From assembly GCA_028870615.1 (NCBI GenBank), contig JAGWPH010000272.1, forward strand, positions 1-16,066: a stretch of DNA of 16,066 nucleotides, written 5' to 3'. The position numbers were made by a program, and so were the translations under genes. Source of the stretch: Betaproteobacteria bacterium (GTDB lineage Bacteria > Pseudomonadota > Gammaproteobacteria > Burkholderiales > Ferrovaceae). The notes below the pieces were generated by a model. That model did not search any database, had not been told where the DNA came from, and worked only from the letters and a program-made list of their open reading frames with translations. This document shows positions 1 through 7,504 of this stretch, in pieces; the stretch's first letter is position 1; each line of letters opens with the position of its first letter.

Positions 1-201
1 CAGGTGGCCGGTCTGATTGCCCGGCGTATTCTGTGTTACGTCAGCAAGGGGGACGTGCTCCAGCCAGGGCAACGCTATGGCTTTATTCGTTTTGGTTCCC
101 GTGTTGATCTGTACCTTCCTCCCGAGGTTCACCTTCGGGCGGCGATTGGTGATAATGTAAAGGCCACCACCACCATCCTGGCCGAATGGCCACAGTCCTG
201 A
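1..201 (+). CDS. psd: Phosphatidylserine decarboxylase, C-terminal part (5' end outside window)
   Basis: This is the last 66 codons of a pyruvoyl-dependent phosphatidylserine decarboxylase, read from position 1 with no start in the window. The enzyme makes phosphatidylethanolamine at the inner membrane. The visible part contains [15 protein letters not shown]. In the short Psd family, the Gly-Ser of this motif is the self-cleavage site and the Ser becomes the pyruvoyl cofactor of the small alpha chain. What is seen here is therefore mostly the alpha chain and the end of the beta chain. The pssA start lies within about 20 bp, and the two enzymes catalyse consecutive steps, which supports the call. 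The GTG at position 4 is internal and not a real start. Confidence 0.9.
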   Translation, partial: QVAGLIARRILCYVSKGDVLQPGQRYGFIRFGSRVDLYLPPEVHLRAAIGDNVKATTTILAEWPQS

Positions 202-220
202 ACTGCTCTGAGGGTTGACC

Positions 221-1030
221 GTGTTGCTGCCTCCCGACTCACCCAAACCCCTGATTGATACCGCTGCGCGGCGCCGAGGCATTTACCTGCTGCCCAACCT
301 GTTTACTACTGCCGCCCTGTTTGCCGGGTTCTTCGCCATTGTGCAAGGCATGAATGGCTATTTCGAGATGGCTGCCCAGGCGATTTTCATTGCCATGGTG
401 TTGGACGGACTGGATGGCCGCGTGGCGCGGCTGACGCGTACCCAGAGCGCCTTTGGGGCGGAGTACGACAGCTTGTCTGATATGGTCTCATTTGGTGCGG
501 CCCCATCGCTCGTCATCTACGAATGGTCCTTGCGCGGGATGGGCAAACTGGGCTGGCTGGCGGCATTCATCTACTGTGCTGGCGCAGCGCTGCGTTTGGC
601 GCGTTTCAATACCCAACTCAATGTGGTTGACAAGCGCTGGTTTACCGGGTTGCCCAGCCCGGCTGCTGCTGCGCTATTGGCGGGAATGGTCTGGGTGCTG
701 CAATCCGTCTATGGGGTGGAGGGGTCTCACATTCATTGGCTTGTCTGGTGTGTTACCGTGTTTGCCGGACTCTCCATGGTTTCTAACGTCAAGTTCTACA
801 GTTTCAAGGACCTTAACCTGCGCCGCAGCGTGCCATTCTGGGCCGTTCTGCTGGTTATGCTGGGGTTTGTGATCGTCACCCTGGACCAGGCACGTGTGTT
901 GTGGGCTTTTTTTCTCATCTATGCATGCTCGGGGTATGTCTTATGGGGAGTGCGTAGCGTGCAGCGCTGGCATAAGAAAACGACGGGCGTCAAAAAAGGC
1001 GTTCCCAATCAACGGGAGGGGGACTCATGA
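221..1030 (+). CDS. pssA: CDP-diacylglycerol–serine O-phosphatidyltransferase (phosphatidylserine synthase)
   Basis: This integral membrane enzyme joins CDP-diacylglycerol and L-serine to give phosphatidylserine, the substrate of Psd. The CDP-alcohol phosphotransferase motif DGxxARx8Gx3Dx3D is complete. With a GTG start at 221 its key residues are D65, G66, A69, R70, G79, D83 and D87. Several hydrophobic segments follow, as expected for the family, and the length (269 residues) is normal for the Bacillus-like PssA type. I chose GTG 221 because GAGGG (209-213) lies about 7 bases upstream. An in-frame TTG at 215 would sit directly on that site. The stop overlaps the next start by 4 bp (ATGA), so translation is probably coupled. 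Confidence 0.92.
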   Translation: MLLPPDSPKPLIDTAARRRGIYLLPNLFTTAALFAGFFAIVQGMNGYFEMAAQAIFIAMVLDGLDGRVARLTRTQSAFGAEYDSLSDMVSFGAAPSLVIYEWSLRGMGKLGWLAAFIYCAGAALRLARFNTQLNVVDKRWFTGLPSPAAAALLAGMVWVLQSVYGVEGSHIHWLVWCVTVFAGLSMVSNVKFYSFKDLNLRRSVPFWAVLLVMLGFVIVTLDQARVLWAFFLIYACSGYVLWGVRSVQRWHKKTTGVKKGVPNQREGDS

Positions 1031-1650
1031 AATTTCAAAAAATGACGCTGGCGATCCTATTGTCAGTGATGGTTGCAAGCGTACCGGCAGCAACTCAGCC
1101 AGGCTTTTTCCACGAAACGGTATCCCAGTCGATTACTGTCCGGGCCGACCCGGCAAAAGTCTGGGCGTTGATAGGTGATTTCGACGGTATAGCACATTGG
1201 AATTCTGCAGTGGACAGAAGCACATCCATCGATGAAGGTCGGGATTTCCTTACTCGGGCGCTCGTCTTTAAAGACGATTTGGGCAAGGAAGTGGATGTCC
1301 TGGATGAGCGTAGCGACGCGGACATGACGCTACGTTACCACGTGACTTCCAGTCCCTGGCCCGTCACGCGTTACACTGCCATGATGCGCGTCAGTAGAGG
1401 TGCAACGCCGGGCACTAGCGTGGTGGAATGGCGCGGGGCTTTTGATGTGAAGGGGATCCTGGAGGATCCCGATGGCGCACCGAGTCTTGATATGCCGCCG
1501 GGCCCCCTGGTGTTCGGTATCGATATCGAAACCTACAACAATTCATCTTCGTCGGGAAAAAATGCCAAGCGGGATAAGGTAACGGTAAAGATCATCACCG
1601 ATCTGTATCGTGTGGGACTGGATAGCCTGAAGTGGGTGCTGGAACGCTGA
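1027..1650 (+). CDS. Exported SRPBCC-fold protein (MxaD/polyketide cyclase-like)
   Basis: A 207-residue protein with an N-terminal hydrophobic signal ending near VPAATQ, so it is probably periplasmic. The mature part begins with VRADPAKVWALIGDFDGIAHW, the usual opening of the SRPBCC (START-like, helix-grip) fold that binds hydrophobic ligands. Related secreted proteins are annotated as MxaD family, but nothing here ties this copy to methanol oxidation and its ligand is unknown. The start has a good GGGAGG (1014-1019) seven bases upstream and overlaps the pssA stop. It is therefore the last gene of the phospholipid operon, and a lipid-related role is a guess from position only. A serine-rich stretch (NNSSSSGKNAKRD) near the C-terminus looks like a flexible loop. 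Confidence 0.75.
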   Translation: MKFQKMTLAILLSVMVASVPAATQPGFFHETVSQSITVRADPAKVWALIGDFDGIAHWNSAVDRSTSIDEGRDFLTRALVFKDDLGKEVDVLDERSDADMTLRYHVTSSPWPVTRYTAMMRVSRGATPGTSVVEWRGAFDVKGILEDPDGAPSLDMPPGPLVFGIDIETYNNSSSSGKNAKRDKVTVKIITDLYRVGLDSLKWVLER

Positions 1651-1660
1651 GCAAAAAAAG

Positions 1661-1682
1661 GGGCGGATCCGATGATCCGCCC
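1661..1682. terminator. Strong hairpin after the phospholipid operon
   Basis: A perfect 9-bp stem (GGGCGGATC / GATCCGCCC) with a CGAT loop starts 10 bases after the stop codon at 1650. A run of seven A (1653-1659) precedes it, so the classical stem-plus-U-tract order appears on the minus strand. On the plus strand it is followed by GTCTAAAAGG with no U run. It most likely ends or stabilises the psd–pssA transcript, but the plus-strand signal is incomplete. Confidence 0.6.
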
Positions 1683-1791
1683 GTCTAAAAGGGCTAGTAC
1701 CCCAACTGCACTGTCTGCGATTTGAAGATAGCAGACCTTTCGCAAAAGAGTGTTTTATTTCTGCTTTAAAATTGTAAAAAAATATAACTCC
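1683..1791 (+). promoter_or_regulatory. Upstream region of the ggt operon: AT-rich leader and small inverted repeat
   Basis: This stretch separates the hairpin from the ggt start. Bases 1751-1790 are clearly AT-rich compared with the GC-rich surroundings and contain TAAAAT (1767-1772), close to a sigma-70 -10 box, but I see no convincing -35 box at the right distance. A 6-bp inverted repeat, GTCTGC (1713-1718) and GCAGAC (1731-1736), lies just before it and could be an operator or a weak hairpin. The promoter function is inferred from position and composition. Confidence 0.3.
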
Positions 1792-3456
1792 ATGCCGCGT
1801 TTCTGCAGGTTACTCACCGCTTTGACGCTCTTCTTGAGCCTTGGGTGGGCCCACGCGCAAGGAGAAACGGTGATCACAGCATCGCATCCACTGGCCGCGG
1901 AGGCGGGGGCAACGATCCTGCACCAGGGGGGCAATGCGGTGGATGCTGCCGCGGCCGTCCAATTTGCCCTCAATGTGGTGGAGCCCCAATCTTCGGGTAT
2001 CGGTGGTGGGGCCTTCATTCTGGTCTATCTGGCCAAAACTCACGAAACACTGGTTATCGATGCGCGCGAAGTGGCTCCCGCCGCGGCGACCGCAGATCAG
2101 TTTGCGCACCATACTTTCGGGGAGAATTCCGTCAACGGGATTGCGGTTGGAGTACCGGGGACACTGGCGGGATTTGCGGAAGCCCAGCGTCGTTGGGGCA
2201 AGAAATCGCTTGCGGCCGTGTTACAGCCAGCCATCGGCCTCGCGCGTCAGGGGTTTGCGGTGACGCCCTATCTTGCGCACGAACTCGCCAGTCCGCGCGC
2301 TGCCCTCCAGCCAGAGACCCGGGCCCTGTTTCGCAATGGGGCGGGTCAGCCCCTGCAAGTGGGTGACTGGTTGCGTCAGCCGGATCTTGCACGCACCTTT
2401 GAACAGATTGCCGCAGAAGGTCCAGGCGTGTTTTACCAGGGAAAAATCGCAGGTGCCATTGTAGCGGCCCAGCGACGTTCTACCTTGGGGCCTGCCGGGG
2501 TGGGGCGCATGACACTCGCAGATCTCGCTGGGTATCGAGTGGCGCTGCGCACGCCGCTGATCGGGCGTTACCAGGATTACACGCTCGTTACCATGCCGCC
2601 ACCATCCTCCGGGGGGCTCGCACTCTTGCAGACTTTGGGGTTGTTGGAACATTTTCCGCTGGGGCGTGCAGAAGGTTTTGGTGCGGGTGAGTTGAGCGCA
2701 ACCCATGTCACGATTGAAGCCTTGCGTCTGGCGATGGGCGACCGTGCGCTTTGGCTGGGCGACCCGGCGGCCACACCGGTTCCGGTGGCGCGTCTGCTGG
2801 ATGGGCATTATCTCCTTCAACTCGTGCATGCGATGGATGTGGAGAAACGAATGCCTGACTCAGGGTCGGGGCTGGAACCGGAAGGGACACATACCACCCA
2901 TTTCACTGTAGTGGACGCTGAGGGCAATGTGGTGAGTTGCACCAGTACAGTGGAAGCGGTATGGGGCAGCGGGATTCTCGTCCCAGGCTACGGTTTTCTG
3001 CTCAACAACGAGCTCACCGATTTCAATCGGGTGCCGAAGGCCGGGCCACAGGATCCTGGTGCCAATGATGTGCGACCGGGAATGCGTCCGCGCAGCAGCA
3101 TGGCCCCTACGCTGGTATTTCGGCAGGGTCAGTGGTTACTGGCTTACGGTTCGCCAGGGGGTTCCACAATCATTAGCACAGTACTGGAAATGACGCTGGA
3201 TTTGCTGGATGATCACCTCACGGGCGACGCTGCAGTACGGATACCACGTTTCGCCGTGCTGAATGCGGCTGGCGAGACTCTGGTCGAACCCGCTTTGTCT
3301 CCTGGGCTGATTGACGCCCTACGGGCGCAGGGTCATCGCTTGATATTGACGCCGGAGCCTATTGGATCGGTGCAACTGATAGGCGAAGATCCGGTTACGC
3401 ACGAACGTTGGGGCGCCGCTGATCCACGTCGCGAGGGGACGGTCATTCGTTTTTGA
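1792..3456 (+). CDS. ggt: Gamma-glutamyltransferase (glutathione hydrolase), periplasmic
   Basis: A 554-residue Ntn-hydrolase precursor that cleaves gamma-glutamyl bonds of glutathione and related compounds in the periplasm. The signal peptide is residues 1 to about 22, ending AHA. The large-subunit start shows the conserved PQSSGIGGG. The self-cleavage site is His-Thr-Thr-His-Phe, with Thr368 the predicted new N-terminus and nucleophile of the small subunit. Downstream, LLNNELTDFN and GSPGGS match conserved active-site blocks. I chose ATG 1792 because the signal peptide begins there. An in-frame GTG at 1750 would add 14 residues that spoil it. No strong ribosome-binding site is visible. It appears to be the first gene of a block continuing into the nickel permease 8 bp downstream. 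That pairing is not the usual setting for ggt. Confidence 0.93.
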   Translation: MPRFCRLLTALTLFLSLGWAHAQGETVITASHPLAAEAGATILHQGGNAVDAAAAVQFALNVVEPQSSGIGGGAFILVYLAKTHETLVIDAREVAPAAATADQFAHHTFGENSVNGIAVGVPGTLAGFAEAQRRWGKKSLAAVLQPAIGLARQGFAVTPYLAHELASPRAALQPETRALFRNGAGQPLQVGDWLRQPDLARTFEQIAAEGPGVFYQGKIAGAIVAAQRRSTLGPAGVGRMTLADLAGYRVALRTPLIGRYQDYTLVTMPPPSSGGLALLQTLGLLEHFPLGRAEGFGAGELSATHVTIEALRLAMGDRALWLGDPAATPVPVARLLDGHYLLQLVHAMDVEKRMPDSGSGLEPEGTHTTHFTVVDAEGNVVSCTSTVEAVWGSGILVPGYGFLLNNELTDFNRVPKAGPQDPGANDVRPGMRPRSSMAPTLVFRQGQWLLAYGSPGGSTIISTVLEMTLDLLDDHLTGDAAVRIPRFAVLNAAGETLVEPALSPGLIDALRAQGHRLILTPEPIGSVQLIGEDPVTHERWGAADPRREGTVIRF

Positions 3457-3464
3457 TCATCAAG

Positions 3465-4166
3465 ATGAACTTTATTACTAGCGAAACCGACTGGTCTTCG
3501 ATCTGTGCCTTGGTGTTGGTGTTGGGTTGCCAACACGGGTTTGATCCCGACCATCTGGCCACTATCGATGGACTGACGCGCTGCCACAGTCAGGGTCGCC
3601 CCCAACTTTCCCGCTATTGTGGCGCTTTGTTCTCCCTTGGGCATGGAGGGGTCGTACTGGCGATTGCACTGGCAGTCAGCATGGCGGTGCATGTGGGGCC
3701 ACTGCCGCTTTGGCTGGATGGTTTTGGTATGGCTGTCTCCGTGTTCTTCCTGGTAGTGCTGGGGGCCCTCAATCTATATACCGTATGGACTACGTTACCG
3801 CACGAGGTCGTCCGATTGACTGGGCTCAGGGGGCGCTGGCCGGGAGCTGTCGGGCAAGCGGCCAGCCCATGGCTGGTGCCCCTCATCGGGGCCTTGTTTG
3901 CCATTTCATTTGATACGCTTAGCCAGGCTGCCTTATTTGCAACGATTGCGACCCACTTCGGCGGGTGGGAGCATGCACTGATGTTGGGTCTTCTGTTTGT
4001 GCTGGGCATGTTGCTGGTGGATGGCTTCAACGGCTTGTGGGTATTTCGCCTGCTGTGTCGAACGGATCAGATCGGCTTGAAGGCCGCACGTTTCATGGGC
4101 TGGGTTGTATCCATGCTCAGCTTGCTGGTGGCAGCGCTGACTTTGGTGCGTTGGATACAGCGATGA
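3465..4166 (+). CDS. Short NiCoT-family nickel (cobalt) permease
   Basis: A polytopic inner-membrane protein of 233 residues. It carries the NiCoT signature Hx4DH as HGFDPDHLATIDGLTR (His24, Asp29, His30), which in NixA/HoxN is needed for nickel transport in transmembrane helix II. Further family blocks are LGHGGVV, LFAISFDTLSQ and DGFNGLW. It is clearly shorter than NixA or HoxN (about 330-350 residues), with roughly six membrane segments. ATG 3465 was chosen over TTG 3453, which overlaps the ggt stop. The ribosome-binding site is weak, so coupling to ggt is likely. The stop overlaps the next start as ATGA. Nickel rather than cobalt is inferred from the urease gene and urea transporter downstream in the same window. 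Confidence 0.85.
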   Translation: MNFITSETDWSSICALVLVLGCQHGFDPDHLATIDGLTRCHSQGRPQLSRYCGALFSLGHGGVVLAIALAVSMAVHVGPLPLWLDGFGMAVSVFFLVVLGALNLYTVWTTLPHEVVRLTGLRGRWPGAVGQAASPWLVPLIGALFAISFDTLSQAALFATIATHFGGWEHALMLGLLFVLGMLLVDGFNGLWVFRLLCRTDQIGLKAARFMGWVVSMLSLLVAALTLVRWIQR

Positions 4167-7100
4167 AGGATGACGCGCCCGCTCAGCGGGTCATGAAAGT
4201 CCGGCGGGATTACAACAGCTGGGTGGCGACAGAAACGCTGGAAGATTATGCGCTACGCTTCACGCCACACGGCTTTCGCAAGTGGTCCGAGTGGCAGGTG
4301 GCCAACACCGCGTTTGGCGCCGCATCCTTTTTGGTGCTGGAAGCGGTGGGCGGCACCCTCCTGGTCAATTATGGTTTCACCAACGCCTTCTGGGCCATTC
4401 TGGTGGCAGGGTTGCTGATTTTTGTGATTGGTACCCCCATCAGTTATTACGCCGCCCGCTATGGGGTGGACATGGACCTGCTGACGCGCGGCGCCGGATT
4501 CGGCTATATCGGTTCGACCCTGACGTCCCTCATCTATGCATCCTTTACCTTCATTTTTTTCGCACTTGAAGCGGCCATCATGGCCTATGCACTTGAACTG
4601 TGCTTTCACATTCCGCCGGCCTGGGGCTATCTGATCTGCTCCCTGGTCGTCATCCCCCTCGTGACTCATGGCATCACCGTCATCAGCCGCTTGCAGACCT
4701 ATACCCAGCCGGTTTGGGTAGTGATGCTGGCCCTGCCTTATGTCGCCATCCTGTTCAAGCAACCGGATGCCTTGATGGGGCTGGTGGCTTTTCGGGGAAT
4801 CGGTCGCAGTACTGAAGGGTTTGACTGGCCTTCCTTTGGTGCTGCCCTCTCCGTGGGGATAGCGCTGATTACACAGATGGGCGAACAGGTGGATTATCTA
4901 CGTTTCATGCCGGCCAAGAATTCGACAAATCGCTGGCGTTGGTATGCCGGCGTCCTGATGGGCGGGCCGGGTTGGGTGGTGCCGGGGGTTCTTAAGATGC
5001 TGGGCGGCGCATTGCTGGCTTATCTGGCTCTGACCTGGATGATCCCAGCACCCAAGGCGGTGGATCCCAACCAGATGTACCTGATCGGGTTCAATGCGGT
5101 ATTCAACCAGGCAACCTGGGCACTCTGGGCCACTACGCTATTCGTGGTCATCTCGCAGCTCAAGATCAATGTCACCAATGCTTATGCAGGGTCGCTTGCC
5201 TGGTCCAATTTCTTTTCCCGCCTCACACACAGCCATCCGGGCCGAGTGGTGTGGGTGGTGTTCAACACGCTGATTGCCCTGACGTTGATGGAACTGGATG
5301 TGTTCCAGGCGCTGCGCCAGGTGCTCGGCCTGTATTCCAACATCGCTGTTTCCTGGATGGTGGTGGTGTTTGCCGATCTGATGATCAACAAGCCCCTCGG
5401 GCTTAGTCCACCGGGGATCGAATTTCGTCGGGCGTATCTGTTTGACATCAATCCCGTGGGCGTAGGTGCCCTCCTGATGGCTTCAGGACTTTCCGTGTCG
5501 GTCTACGTGGGACTGTTTGGTGCGACAGCAAAGCCCTTTGCGCCGTTTGTCGCCATTGGCGCGGCGCTAGTGGTCACCCCGTTGCTTGCTTGGGCCACTC
5601 AGGGTCGCTATTACCTGGCGCGCCAGCCGGCCATGCCCAGTTGGGGAAGCGGCAGCGGAAAATGTTGCATTTGTGAACGCGAATATCAGGAGGAAGATAT
5701 GGCACAGTGTCCTGCCTATCGGGATTCCATTTGCTCGCTATGTTGCTCACTCGATGCGCGTTGTCACGACTTGTGTAAACCGGAAGCGCGCCTCTCGTCA
5801 CAATGGGATCGCGGACTGCGCCGTATCCTGCCCCAAACGCTGTGGCCGCGACTCAACTCGGGGCTGGGTGATTACCTGTTGCTGATGACCCTCATCATTC
5901 CGCTGCTTGCCTTGATCACGCTGCTGGTCTATCACTATGAGCGGGACACCCTCAAGATTATGGGATACGACCTGGCACCATGGCTGCAAAGCTCCTTTGT
6001 CAGTGTCTATGTGATAACCGTGTTGGTGGCCAGCATCGTGGCCTGGTGGGTGGTACTGGCCCACAAAACGAGGCAGGTGGCTCAGGAAGAACTCAACCGG
6101 CAGAATCATTTGCTGATGGAGGAAATTGATTCGCACCGCCAGACCGACGAGCAGTTACAAAAAGCCAAATTGATCGCTGATCTCGCCAATCAGGCCAAAA
6201 GCCGGTATATCACCGCCATCAGCCACGAACTGCGTACGCCACTCAACAGCATCCTGGGGTATGCCCAGATTCTCGACGGCGATGAATCGATCCCACAGCA
6301 TCGACGCCAGGCCATCCGAATCATTCGCCGCAGTGGAGATCATCTGTTGTCGCTGATCGAGGATACGCTCGATGTGGCACGCATCGAAAGCGGCAAGTTC
6401 ACGCTTAATATCCGCGCTATCAATTTTACAGAGTTCATGCAGCAACTGGTGGACATGTTTACGGTGCAGGCTACCAGCAAAGGGCTGGATTTTCATTACG
6501 CTACAAGTGGAGAGATTCCAGCGGTGGTGCGCGCGGACCAGCGCCGATTACAACAGATTCTGATCAACATACTGGGCAATGCGCTCAAGTTTACCCAGCA
6601 GGGTCGGGTTATCCTGCACCTGGCCTATCAGCGTGAGATGGCGTTGTTTGAAGTTGAGGACACCGGACCGGGGATTTCGGAGAATGATCTTCAGCGAATT
6701 TTTGAACCATTTTCGCGCGGGACCCATATTGGAGAGACCTTGATCAGTGGGACCGGCATTGGGCTTACCATTAGCAAAATGCTGACCGAGATGATGGGTG
6801 GGGAGATTTCGGTCAAAAGTGCCCTCGGTGCGGGCAGCACCTTCAAGATCCGGTTGTTTTTGCCCAAGTTGCACTATGAAACGGTAGGCCAGGCTTCAGT
6901 ACCCACAGGCAGCACGGGATATCAGGGGCCACGCCAGCGCATTCTGGTGGTGGATAACGAAAAAGTCGATCGTGAACTCCTGGTGCAAACGCTCGAACCT
7001 ATGGGATTTATCGTGGCTGAAGCGGAATCCGGTGAAGCGTGCCTGGAGTGTCTTCCATCTTTCCAACCAGATGTCATTCTCATGGATTTGGCCATGGGGG

Positions 7101-7504
7101 GCATAGATGGCTGGGAGACCATTCGGCGCATCCGTGAGCGCAAGCTATCCAAGGCGCGGATTGCCATCGTCTCAGCCAATGCCTTTGACAAGGGGTTGGA
7201 CAATTCGGTAGGAATCGCGTCTGAAGATTTCATCACCAAACCGGTTCAGATGGGTTTGCTGCTCAACTGGCTTGCGGCGGGTAGTGCGATGGACGTGCGG
7301 ACTCCGGAGCGGGAGGAATTGCTGGCGCTTGATGAGCTGGTCACACGGGGTTATGTGAGGGGCTTGCTGACCCGGCTGGAAGCGCTGGAGCAGCGGGACC
7401 CAGCCTATGCAGGCTTCGTGGAAGAAATGCGGGGAATGGCCGGTGGTTTTCGTTTTGATGCGCTGCGTGCTCTGTTACGGGAGAAACTTGGCCATGTTGA
7501 GTAA
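4163..7504 (+). CDS. Chimeric sensor: NCS1-type permease – Cys-rich cluster – histidine kinase – receiver
   Basis: One uninterrupted 1113-residue reading frame. Residues 1 to about 490 resemble an NCS1 (cytosine/purine/allantoin) permease with many membrane helices. Residues 501-538 hold nine cysteines (501, 502, 504, 516, 524, 527, 528, 534, 538), a probable metal-binding cluster. Two membrane segments follow (about 571-592 and 610-633), then a likely coiled coil. The kinase core has the H-box SHELRTPLN with His688, an N-box with Asn806, a G1 box DTGPG at 833 and a G2 box GTGIGL at 863. A receiver near 925-1040 has Asp975 as phosphoacceptor, and a helical tail ends the protein. ATG 4163 overlaps the nickel permease stop; in-frame upstream starts lie inside that gene. 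It probably senses a solute and phosphorylates the adjacent regulator. Urea or a related nitrogen compound is a guess from context. Confidence 0.9.
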   Translation: MKDDAPAQRVMKVRRDYNSWVATETLEDYALRFTPHGFRKWSEWQVANTAFGAASFLVLEAVGGTLLVNYGFTNAFWAILVAGLLIFVIGTPISYYAARYGVDMDLLTRGAGFGYIGSTLTSLIYASFTFIFFALEAAIMAYALELCFHIPPAWGYLICSLVVIPLVTHGITVISRLQTYTQPVWVVMLALPYVAILFKQPDALMGLVAFRGIGRSTEGFDWPSFGAALSVGIALITQMGEQVDYLRFMPAKNSTNRWRWYAGVLMGGPGWVVPGVLKMLGGALLAYLALTWMIPAPKAVDPNQMYLIGFNAVFNQATWALWATTLFVVISQLKINVTNAYAGSLAWSNFFSRLTHSHPGRVVWVVFNTLIALTLMELDVFQALRQVLGLYSNIAVSWMVVVFADLMINKPLGLSPPGIEFRRAYLFDINPVGVGALLMASGLSVSVYVGLFGATAKPFAPFVAIGAALVVTPLLAWATQGRYYLARQPAMPSWGSGSGKCCICEREYQEEDMAQCPAYRDSICSLCCSLDARCHDLCKPEARLSSQWDRGLRRILPQTLWPRLNSGLGDYLLLMTLIIPLLALITLLVYHYERDTLKIMGYDLAPWLQSSFVSVYVITVLVASIVAWWVVLAHKTRQVAQEELNRQNHLLMEEIDSHRQTDEQLQKAKLIADLANQAKSRYITAISHELRTPLNSILGYAQILDGDESIPQHRRQAIRIIRRSGDHLLSLIEDTLDVARIESGKFTLNIRAINFTEFMQQLVDMFTVQATSKGLDFHYATSGEIPAVVRADQRRLQQILINILGNALKFTQQGRVILHLAYQREMALFEVEDTGPGISENDLQRIFEPFSRGTHIGETLISGTGIGLTISKMLTEMMGGEISVKSALGAGSTFKIRLFLPKLHYETVGQASVPTGSTGYQGPRQRILVVDNEKVDRELLVQTLEPMGFIVAEAESGEACLECLPSFQPDVILMDLAMGGIDGWETIRRIRERKLSKARIAIVSANAFDKGLDNSVGIASEDFITKPVQMGLLLNWLAAGSAMDVRTPEREELLALDELVTRGYVRGLLTRLEALEQRDPAYAGFVEEMRGMAGGFRFDALRALLREKLGHVE

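Noticed and set aside
1750..1791. GTG start that would lengthen Ggt by 14 residues
   Set aside because: The extension would disrupt a clean signal peptide that begins at ATG 1792, and the region looks like an AT-rich leader.
2221..2829. 202-codon minus-strand frame inside ggt
   Set aside because: Antisense to conserved parts of gamma-glutamyltransferase with no domain or ribosome-binding site.
3965..4162. In-frame upstream extension of the chimera by 66 codons
   Set aside because: It lies inside the nickel permease gene in another frame and its translation is not permease-like. ATG 4163 gives a typical NCS1 N-terminus.
4163..7504. Chimera as an assembly artefact joining two genes
   Set aside because: The frame is continuous, composition is even, and the two segments are joined by a structured Cys-rich and membrane linker rather than by remnants of a start or stop. 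Read mapping would still be a useful check.
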